Source: an uncultured Acidaminococcus sp.
GTDB lineage: Bacteria; Bacillota_C; Negativicutes; Acidaminococcales; Acidaminococcaceae
DNA: 8,571 bases
Direction of reading: 5' to 3'
NCBI GenBank assembly: GCA_900314165.1
Contig: OMUE01000184.1
Span: forward strand, 1-8,571
The notes under the pieces were generated by a model. It was given only the letters and a program-made list of their open reading frames with translations. It was not told where the DNA came from and did not search any database. The position numbers and the translations under genes were made by a program. Shown here one piece after another: positions 1 through 5,727 of the stretch (positions within the stretch are counted from its first letter, which is position 1; the number at the start of each line of letters is the position of its first letter).

Positions 1-76
1 CTTAAAAGAAATAACCATCCCCCTTTGTGAGTATTTTTTTAATCTGTCTTCCGGTTATGAATACTCCTCAATGTAC
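1..76 (-). promoter_or_regulatory. 5' leader of an off-window gene, with possible pseudoknot
   Basis: This is the predicted untranslated leader that follows the leftward promoter at 83-111. Read on the minus strand, GAGUAUU (66-60) can pair with AAUACUC (35-29), and AUAACC (58-53) can pair with GGUUAU (16-11). The two helices interleave (order A-B-A'-B'), which is the layout of an H-type pseudoknot. The second helix would cover part of a candidate start codon, ATG at 18-16, which sits directly behind a GGGGG run (23-19) and would begin MVISFK before leaving the window. The ATG is weakly supported because the G-rich run is too close to it, so the true start may lie beyond the window. I do not recognise a known riboswitch class here. 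Short matches in AT-rich DNA can arise by chance. Confidence 0.25.
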
Positions 77-82
77 TTTTTT

Positions 83-111
83 ATTATAGCACAAATAAAA
101 AAAAATTTTAA
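83..111 (-). promoter_or_regulatory. Probable sigma-70-type promoter with extended -10, reading left
   Basis: On the minus strand the -10 element is a perfect TATAAT (88-83), preceded by TGC, which gives an extended -10 (TGnTATAAT). Exactly 17 bp upstream is TTAAAA (111-106), matching four of six bases of the -35 consensus TTGACA. The spacer carries a nine-base T run (complement of 97-105). Transcription would start near position 76 and run left out of the window. The promoter lies downstream of the cca terminator, so it most likely serves a separate next gene. Confidence 0.7.
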
Positions 112-155
112 CATAAGTCACAGCTAATTTATCTTCTTTTTTAAATTGTCACTGT

Positions 156-180
156 TTTCTGATAAATATTTCTGATTAAT
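156..180. repeat. Tandem direct repeat, 13-bp period, in the intergenic region
   Basis: TTTCTGATAAAT (156-167) and TTTCTGATTAAT (169-180) match at 11 of 12 positions and are offset by 13 bp. They lie about 45-70 bp upstream of the -35 element of the leftward promoter at 83-111, a position suited to an activator or repressor site, but no regulator can be named. Nearby is an ACAGCTGT palindrome (200-207). An imperfect dyad CTGT...ACAG spans 186-203. The rest of 112-222 shows nothing else I can support. Confidence 0.4.
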
Positions 181-222
181 CCCGACTGTTACAAGCATTA
201 CAGCTGTTTTGCCTTTTGTCCG

Positions 223-264
223 AAAAAAAGCACCAGCCTTTATTTGGAAAGGCCAGTGCTTTTT
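223..264 (-). terminator. Rho-independent terminator after cca
   Basis: The left arm is 225-241, the loop 242-247 and the right arm 248-264. On the minus strand the RNA hairpin has a continuous 12-bp core, with GCAC and GCCUUU segments joined by two tandem G-U wobble pairs (positions 234/255 and 235/254), flanked by an A-U extension. It is followed by seven U residues (complement of 223-229). Read on the plus strand the same two positions become C-A mismatches, so the hairpin is stronger in the direction of the genes. It begins 18 bp beyond the cca stop codon and closes the operon. Confidence 0.9.
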
Positions 265-282
265 CGCTTTTTAATATTTTTC

Positions 283-1737
283 TTATCGTTCGGAGTTTCC
301 CGCCTGTCTCTTCAGCCATTTCTTCGCAGCCTGTTCCAGTTCTTCCGGGTCGTTCCGCAATTTACCGTCCTGGACCCTTCCCAACAGGTTCGGCATCAAA
401 GCCTTCAGCTGCTCCGGCCTTGCCCCTGCCTCCAGTGCATCTCTGCCGGAAAAATCCAAATCCGAGGTATGCACGGGCATTAGATAGGCCATCTTTACCA
501 GCCGTTTCCCGTACATCTGGGCGTGGATGATGTCCGTATGGTCCGCATTGGTAGCCGCTACGTCCGCAATGCACACAGCCGTCAGCTGCTTGAAGGCTTC
601 TGCCATGTCCTTATTGAGCCGGAACTGGCCACTGCGGGCTTCCTGCCTAAGCCAATGCCAGGTTTTATCATCATCCTGGCTGCTGAGGAAGCCATAGCGC
701 ATATGGCTGCGTACCAGCCAGCTGACCCGTTCCACCAGTTCTCTGGGCATGTGCAGCCGTTCCAGGATATTCCGGGCCATAGCAGCCCCTACGACTTCGT
801 GGCCGTGATCTGCGGGCTGGCCCTCCTTATTGACGCTCCGGACTCCTTCCCGGCCCTTGGCAATATCGTGGAGCAAGATGCCCCAGCCGGCTTCCAGGCT
901 TCTGTCCCCTTTATCCAGTGCCACAGCTGTATGCTGCCACACATCGTAGGGATGGAAGGCAGGATTCTGAGGTACATCCACCAGATCCAGCAGCTCCGGC
1001 AGGATAGGTACCTTTACAAATTTTCCATTCTTCCGGATCCGGCAGGATTCCCCTGCCAGACCTGTACGGACCATCAGATCCATCCCTTCCCCGGCATAAG
1101 CACCCATGAGCAGCTTGTTTAGTTCTGTGCGCACCCGTTCCAGGGACAGGCCTTCCACACGTGCCAGATTATTATGGATAGCCTGGGCAATCCGGGGATC
1201 CGGTGTAAAGCCTAATTGAGCCGTAAAGCGGCAGGCCCGGAACATGCGCAGGGCGTCTTCTTCAAAGCGCTTGTCCGCATTGCCCACGGTCCGCAGCACC
1301 CGGCCCCGCAGGTCACTGAGGCCATCGTAGCAGTCCGTAATATTGCCTTCTTTATCTACAGCCAAAGCATTGATGGTAAAATCCCGCCGGCCCAGGTCCT
1401 CTTCCAGGGTTTCACAATACCAGACCTCTGCCGGCCTGTGGGCGTCCTCGCTGCCATAGGCTTCATTGCGGTAGGCCGCCACTTCCACCCCGTGCTTTTC
1501 CACCAGCAGGATGACCACGCCGAAATTCTGGCCCAGCTCACTGACCACAGGGATGCCGGCCTGTTCTGCCACCAGTTTGATTTCGTCGGGCCGGGCATTG
1601 GTTACCACGTCGTAATCATCGGGAACACGGCCCAGCAGCAGGTCCCTGACGGCACCCCCTACCACATAAGCCTCGAAGCCATTGTGCTGCAATAAGTCCA
1701 ATACTTTTTCTACATAAGAAGGTAATTCCAGTTTCAT
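283..1737 (-). CDS. cca: CCA tRNA nucleotidyltransferase with HD domain
   Basis: This enzyme adds or repairs the 3'-terminal CCA of tRNAs in the cytoplasm, using CTP and ATP. The 484-residue protein shows the class II nucleotidyltransferase signatures in order: GGAVRD (27-32), the metal-binding pair D41 and D43 in DYDVVT, RRDFTINA (117-124), and the nucleotide-recognition motif EDALR (160-164). The RNA-binding helical region follows. An HD phosphohydrolase-type domain lies at about 262-400, with H269, H290-D291, H313, H345 and D392 as likely metal ligands. The start at 1737 is set by a near-perfect Shine-Dalgarno AGGAGGTG with 7 nt spacing. The gene lies 16 bp after rng and is the last gene of the unit. 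An A-adding enzyme or poly(A) polymerase of the same superfamily cannot be excluded from motifs alone, but no second family member is seen and a full CCA-adding role is most likely. Confidence 0.92.
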   Translation of the reverse strand: MKLELPSYVEKVLDLLQHNGFEAYVVGGAVRDLLLGRVPDDYDVVTNARPDEIKLVAEQAGIPVVSELGQNFGVVILLVEKHGVEVAAYRNEAYGSEDAHRPAEVWYCETLEEDLGRRDFTINALAVDKEGNITDCYDGLSDLRGRVLRTVGNADKRFEEDALRMFRACRFTAQLGFTPDPRIAQAIHNNLARVEGLSLERVRTELNKLLMGAYAGEGMDLMVRTGLAGESCRIRKNGKFVKVPILPELLDLVDVPQNPAFHPYDVWQHTAVALDKGDRSLEAGWGILLHDIAKGREGVRSVNKEGQPADHGHEVVGAAMARNILERLHMPRELVERVSWLVRSHMRYGFLSSQDDDKTWHWLRQEARSGQFRLNKDMAEAFKQLTAVCIADVAATNADHTDIIHAQMYGKRLVKMAYLMPVHTSDLDFSGRDALEAGARPEQLKALMPNLLGRVQDGKLRNDPEELEQAAKKWLKRQAGNSER

Positions 1738-1743
1738 GCCCTG

Positions 1744-1752
1744 CCACCTCCT
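1744..1752 (-). promoter_or_regulatory. Strong ribosome binding site of cca
   Basis: AGGAGGTGG on the minus strand, almost the full anti-16S complement, lies 6-7 nt before the cca ATG. It begins one base after the rng stop codon TGA (1756-1754), so cca can be translated efficiently and perhaps coupled to rng. Confidence 0.85.
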
Positions 1753-1753
1753 G

Positions 1754-3154
1754 TCAGTGATCCGCTGCCAATATTGTAAAGACTCCCATATCTAATGCTG
1801 CATCACTTGCGCATTTGATCGTACAATTGAATTCCCGTTCCATTTCCCGGACACCCTGCTCCATAAGCCAGCTGTACACCATGGGGTGTACGGTAATGAG
1901 CAGCTGGTGGGTCATGGAGCCTTCTGCAAACAGGCTGCGCAGCCGGCGCCGGATTTCCACATACACAGTTTCCGGTGATTCTACCCGGCCGCTGCCCCGG
2001 CACATGGGACAGGTTGTGTACAGCACGCTGGCCAGATTCTTCCGGGCCTTCATGCGGGTCATTTCCACCAGGTTCAGTTGGGTAATATCCATGACCTTTG
2101 GTTTCATTTTATCAGAAGAAAATTCCTGCTTCAACAGCTGGAGGATTTCCTTTTGTTCCTCTTCGGAGTTCATATCGATAAAGTCCGCCACGATGATGCC
2201 GCCAATATCCCGCAGCCGCAGCTGACGGGCAATCTCTACGGCAGCCTCCCGGTTTATGGCCATGCTGGTAGCGTCCCGGTCTTCCCCGGCGCTGAATTTA
2301 CCGCTGTTCACATCGATAACCGTCATAGCTTCCGTGTAGTCAAATACCAGATAGCCTCCGCCGGGCAGCCAGACAATCCGGTCGGACATACTTTCTATTT
2401 CTTCATCCAAATGGTAATTAGAAAACAGATCATCCTTCCCCGTATACAGCTTTACCTGAATCTGGGGCAGGCTCATTTCCTTCAACAGATTGGTGACCGT
2501 ATGGAATGTATTTTCTTCGTCAACGATAATTTTCTGCACAGCATCCGTCACATAATCCCGGATCATGCGGATGGACAGGTCCAGCTCCCGATACAGCAGC
2601 TGGGGACCCCGTCCTACTTTACTGCGCTTTTGCAGGATATCCCAATTATGCAGCAGCTGGTCCAGGTCAGCCTGGATTTCTGCCTCTTCCGCACTAGCCG
2701 CAGCCGTGCGGATCACCAGCCCCATATCCGGTGGCAGCTGACGGAGAGCCCAACCCCGCAGCTGGTTGCGCTTCGTCTTGCAGCCAATCTTTTTGGACAG
2801 GGAGATCCGGCTGCCAAAGGGTTCCAGTACTACGTACCGGCCCGGCAACGTGATATTGCGGGTAATGGCCGGTCCTTTACTGCCCCGGGCGTCTTTAACT
2901 ACCTGCACCAGGACCATCTGGCCCTCGCTGAGCTTTTCGTCTTTCTTTAAGGTCAGGAAGCCATTTTTGCCCGTGTTCAGATCCACAAAGGCCGCCTGGA
3001 TGCCGGGCACCACATTGCTGACTCGTCCCCGGTACACATTGCCTACAAGGTTGTCCGCACTGCGCCGCTCTACGGCATAATCCCGCAGCCGTCCGTCTTC
3101 TACCTGACCCATGCGGGTTTCTTCCGGCCGCACGCTTACGTAAATCGTATTCAT
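1754..3154 (-). CDS. rng: Ribonuclease G (RNase E/G family)
   Basis: RNase G is a Mg-dependent endoribonuclease that cuts AU-rich single-stranded RNA, in rRNA 5'-end maturation and mRNA decay, and prefers 5'-monophosphate ends. The 466-residue protein is close to the length of E. coli RNase G and lacks the long C-terminal scaffold of RNase E. An S1 RNA-binding domain occupies about 35-120. GLVIRT (145-150) carries the 5'-phosphate sensor pair R149-T150. The catalytic metal ligands are D281 in the VIDVNSG segment and D324 in the ADFIDM segment. CPMC (382-385) is the zinc-link that joins protomers. The start is placed at 3154 (MNTIYV), where the family normally begins and where AAGGGGG precedes the ATG by 5 nt. 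An upstream in-frame ATG at 3265 would add 37 unrelated residues inside the previous gene. All key residues are present. Confidence 0.95.
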   Translation of the reverse strand: MNTIYVSVRPEETRMGQVEDGRLRDYAVERRSADNLVGNVYRGRVSNVVPGIQAAFVDLNTGKNGFLTLKKDEKLSEGQMVLVQVVKDARGSKGPAITRNITLPGRYVVLEPFGSRISLSKKIGCKTKRNQLRGWALRQLPPDMGLVIRTAAASAEEAEIQADLDQLLHNWDILQKRSKVGRGPQLLYRELDLSIRMIRDYVTDAVQKIIVDEENTFHTVTNLLKEMSLPQIQVKLYTGKDDLFSNYHLDEEIESMSDRIVWLPGGGYLVFDYTEAMTVIDVNSGKFSAGEDRDATSMAINREAAVEIARQLRLRDIGGIIVADFIDMNSEEEQKEILQLLKQEFSSDKMKPKVMDITQLNLVEMTRMKARKNLASVLYTTCPMCRGSGRVESPETVYVEIRRRLRSLFAEGSMTHQLLITVHPMVYSWLMEQGVREMEREFNCTIKCASDAALDMGVFTILAADH

Positions 3155-3159
3155 GCCGG

Positions 3160-3167
3160 CCCCCTTA
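3160..3167 (-). promoter_or_regulatory. Ribosome binding site of rng overlapping the previous stop codon
   Basis: On the minus strand TAAGGGGG contains both the TAA stop of the DUF2344 gene (3167-3165) and the Shine-Dalgarno sequence AAGGGGG of rng, 5 nt before the ATG at 3154. This supports the short RNase G start and suggests coupling between the two genes. Confidence 0.75.
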
Positions 3168-3857
3168 TGGTTTGCCAATGAGAGGGCATTTCCGGCCCTG
3201 CTCATCCCGGCCGTACAGGTCCACCCGGCGGATATCCGCCAGAGGAAAATCCAGGGGCACGCCAAACTGGTCCTGCAGTACCGTCAAGAGTTCCGAAGCC
3301 TTCATGCTGCCCGTAGGGGTAATGACCACATCAAAGGTCAGGGTCAGCTGCCCCTCATGCCAGGTGCCCTCTACCTGAGGTACGTAGAATTTCACATTGA
3401 TGGGTTTCGGTTTCTTCTTAGCCTTGCTGTGGGTCTTCGTGTACAGCACTTCTGCCGCTTCATTAAAGGCAGCAAGCTGTGCTGTCGGATCCTCGCTGCA
3501 GGGCACATAGACTACATAGCTGGCGCCTTGGGCAGAAGCCATGAGCTTAGGAGCTTTGTCGTCTGCCAGGTCCCCTGTGATGACCCGGATGCCCATGGGC
3601 AGGGCCCGGTTCAGTTTGTCCAGCAGCTCTTCCAGGGGCCGCTCCTCCGTCAGTTTGATTTCTGCAAATTCACACCGGCTCGTAACCCCTACGCTGAGAG
3701 CAGAAGCTAACGAAAACCGCAGGTGAGGATTGAAGCCCTCAGAATAGGCTACGGGCAGGCCCGCACGACGGATGGCCTTCTCTATACTTTTCTGGTATTC
3801 CAGATGGGAGATGAACCGGATGCCGGGTTCCTTAGTCAGTTGTACTCTCAGCTTCAT
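3165..3857 (-). CDS. DUF2344 / TIGR03936 radical SAM-linked protein
   Basis: This small 230-residue protein belongs to a family of unknown function found either beside, or fused to the C-terminus of, TIGR03960-type radical SAM proteins. Family hallmarks visible are RFISHLE (14-20) and the YSEGFNPH segment with the following FSLASALSVG (38-57). A lysine-rich linker (KAKKKPKP, 145-152) separates it from a C-terminal beta-rich part that ends in RRVDLYGR (210-217). There is no signal peptide or membrane segment, so it should be cytoplasmic. The start at 3857 has AAGGAG 7 nt upstream, inside the coding sequence of the radical SAM gene, and the two genes overlap by 26 bp in different frames. The partnership with the radical SAM protein is well supported by family knowledge. 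The idea that it binds the substrate, perhaps an RNA or nucleotide, is inference. Confidence 0.88.
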   Translation of the reverse strand: MKLRVQLTKEPGIRFISHLEYQKSIEKAIRRAGLPVAYSEGFNPHLRFSLASALSVGVTSRCEFAEIKLTEERPLEELLDKLNRALPMGIRVITGDLADDKAPKLMASAQGASYVVYVPCSEDPTAQLAAFNEAAEVLYTKTHSKAKKKPKPINVKFYVPQVEGTWHEGQLTLTFDVVITPTGSMKASELLTVLQDQFGVPLDFPLADIRRVDLYGRDEQGRKCPLIGKP

Positions 3858-5715
3858 GGCCCTTCTCCTTCCAGTCTATGATCTTGACGCCCAGATTCGG
3901 GCATACCCCGCAGCCTGTACAGGTACTGCGCCGGCAGTCGTGAGTCAGGGCTGCTGCCTGGGCTTTTTCGTACTCATGCCACAGGAACCGGCGGTCCACC
4001 CCGCAGCTGGTATGTTCCCAAGGAAAGATTTCGTCGGCACCCCGTTCCCGGCTGTTATAGAATTCCATGGTAAGGCCGCAATCCTCTATGGCCTTTTTCC
4101 AACGGTCAAAGTCAAAGAATTCGCTCCAGCTGTCAAACTTGGCCCCTCTCTGCCAGGCCGTATAGATAGCCTTGCTGAGCCGCCGATCCCCCCGTGCCAG
4201 TACGCCTTCCATGCGGCTGGTATCGGAATCATGATATTGGTAGTGGATATTTTTCAGGCCCATAAAAGCTCTCTTCAGCAGCATATGCTTCCGGTCAAAT
4301 TCTGCCTTCGTGTTCTGTCCCACCCATTGGAAAGGAGTGTAAGGTTTCGGCACGAAGTTGGAGACGCTGACCGTCACTTTTGCCCCAAAATGACCTGTTA
4401 CCTGCTTGTACTTCCACTGGACCATCTGAGCCAGCTTGGCAATGGCCAGTACGTCCTCGTCCGTTTCCGTAGGCAAGCCGATCATAAAGTACAATTTCAC
4501 TGTGGACCAGCCGTTTTCAAAGGCCGCCCCAACAGCGTTCATCAGGTCTTCTTCCGTAACCCCTTTGTTGATTACATCCCGCATGCGTTGGCTGCCCGCT
4601 TCCGGAGCAAAGGTCAGGCCGCTTTTCCGGACCGCCTGCACTTCCTGGGCCAGCTTTACGGAGAAGCTGTCGATACGCAGGCTGGGCAGGGAAACGCTGA
4701 CCCGGTCCTTTTTGAAGGTCTCCAAGAGTTCTTTTACCAGAGGCTCCAGACAGGAGTAATCGGCCGTACTCAGGGAGAACAGGGAGATTTCATTATACCC
4801 CGTAGCCGGCACCAGCTTTTTGGCCAGCTCCATGACAGTTTCCTGTTTCCGCTCCCGGATGGGCCGGTAGATCATGCCCGCATTGCAGAAGCGGCAGCCC
4901 CGGCTGCAGCCCCGGAACAGTTCCAGCATAATCCGGTCGTGAACCGTATCCCCGTAGGGCACGATGGGGTTCGTTGGAAAAGCCAGGCTGTCCAGGTCCT
5001 GTTCCACCCGCTTGTAAATCACGACCGGAGCCGTAGGCTCCAAAGGAGTCTTCCCGGCAATGGTTCCGTCCTGGTTATAGTCTATTTTATAGAAGGAAGG
5101 TACGTAGATTCCCTGGATTTTAGACACCCGCCGCAGGAATTCCAACCGTCCTCCCGGTTTTCCTTCTTTTTTCCAGGCCTGATACAGAACCGTTACTTCC
5201 TGGATGATTTTTTCTCCGTCCCCCAGCATGCAGAAATCCAGAAAGTCTGCCAGAGGTTCGCAATTGAACACACAGCAGCCCCCGGCACACACAAAGGGAT
5301 CCTCGTCCGTCCGATCCTTGGCCCAGATAGGCACACCGCCCATATCCAGCATGTTCAGGATGTTGGAATAGGACATTTCATAAAGCAGCGTAAAGCCCAC
5401 CAAATCGAATTCCTTCAAAGGCCGGGTATTTTCCAAAGAGGACAGGGGAAGTTTGCGTTCCCGCATCTTTTCTTCCATATCCACCCAGGGCGCAAAAGCC
5501 CGTTCTGCCTGGACACCCTTCAGTTCGTTCAGGCAGGCGTACAGGATCTTGAAGCCCAGATAGCTCATGCCGATTTCATACACGTCGGGAAAGGCCAGGC
5601 AGAACGTAATGTCCACATCCTGCTCTGGCTTCACGATGCTGCCGAACTCCATTCCCGTATAGCGGGCAGGTTTTTCTACAGAACTCAATATATCGATGGG
5701 AAATTCTTTTCTCAT
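3832..5715 (-). CDS. Uncharacterised radical SAM protein, TIGR03960 type
   Basis: This is a 627-residue radical SAM enzyme of unknown reaction. The core cluster motif is CSRGCRFC (270-277), where C270, C274 and C277 should bind a 4Fe-4S cluster that cleaves S-adenosylmethionine. The N-terminal 250 residues look like the B12-binding-like domain that precedes the barrel in many such enzymes, with VGFTLLYEMSYSNIL (106-120) and LGDGE (164-168), but I see no DxHxxG cobalamin ligand motif. The barrel continues with FAPEAGS and the YFMIGLPTE segment. A C-terminal cysteine set, C594, C599, C602 and C605 (C-x4-C-x2-C-x2-C), could hold a second iron-sulfur cluster. The start at 5715 has AAGGAG 5 nt upstream. 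It lies 9 bp after rodA and overlaps the DUF2344 gene by 26 bp. Some relatives have the two parts fused. The family call is firm; the function is unknown. Confidence 0.92.
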   Translation of the reverse strand: MRKEFPIDILSSVEKPARYTGMEFGSIVKPEQDVDITFCLAFPDVYEIGMSYLGFKILYACLNELKGVQAERAFAPWVDMEEKMRERKLPLSSLENTRPLKEFDLVGFTLLYEMSYSNILNMLDMGGVPIWAKDRTDEDPFVCAGGCCVFNCEPLADFLDFCMLGDGEKIIQEVTVLYQAWKKEGKPGGRLEFLRRVSKIQGIYVPSFYKIDYNQDGTIAGKTPLEPTAPVVIYKRVEQDLDSLAFPTNPIVPYGDTVHDRIMLELFRGCSRGCRFCNAGMIYRPIRERKQETVMELAKKLVPATGYNEISLFSLSTADYSCLEPLVKELLETFKKDRVSVSLPSLRIDSFSVKLAQEVQAVRKSGLTFAPEAGSQRMRDVINKGVTEEDLMNAVGAAFENGWSTVKLYFMIGLPTETDEDVLAIAKLAQMVQWKYKQVTGHFGAKVTVSVSNFVPKPYTPFQWVGQNTKAEFDRKHMLLKRAFMGLKNIHYQYHDSDTSRMEGVLARGDRRLSKAIYTAWQRGAKFDSWSEFFDFDRWKKAIEDCGLTMEFYNSRERGADEIFPWEHTSCGVDRRFLWHEYEKAQAAALTHDCRRSTCTGCGVCPNLGVKIIDWKEKGHEAESTTD

Positions 5716-5720
5716 AGGTA

Positions 5721-5727
5721 CTCCTTA
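5721..5727 (-). promoter_or_regulatory. Ribosome binding site of the radical SAM gene overlapping the rodA stop
   Basis: TAAGGAG on the minus strand combines the TAA stop codon of rodA (5727-5725) with the Shine-Dalgarno sequence AAGGAG, 5 nt before the ATG at 5715. A ribosome finishing rodA would stop directly on the next binding site. Confidence 0.75.

Noticed and set aside
1..18. Start of a protein beginning MVISFK at 18 on the minus strand
   Set aside because: Only six codons are visible and the G-rich run touches the ATG, so I kept it as part of the leader and did not call a CDS.
53..115. A 19-codon minus-strand ORF starting near 115
   Set aside because: It overlaps the promoter elements at 83-111, is low complexity and has no ribosome binding site.
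216..530. Small plus-strand frames at 216-530 and 244-483
   Set aside because: They run through the terminator hairpin and the antisense of cca and show no coding signals.
523..1695. Two plus-strand frames (523-1122 and 1216-1695) opposite cca
   Set aside because: Both are codon-aligned shadows of cca, whose catalytic motifs are intact across the region.
2078..2950. A 290-codon plus-strand frame
   Set aside because: It mirrors rng in the codon-aligned register and has no ribosome binding site or recognisable motif.
3155..3265. Longer RNase G start at 3265
   Set aside because: The extra 37 residues are rich in Trp and Cys and unlike the family, lie wholly within the DUF2344 gene, and lack a good ribosome binding site. 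The ATG at 3154 has one and matches the usual family start.
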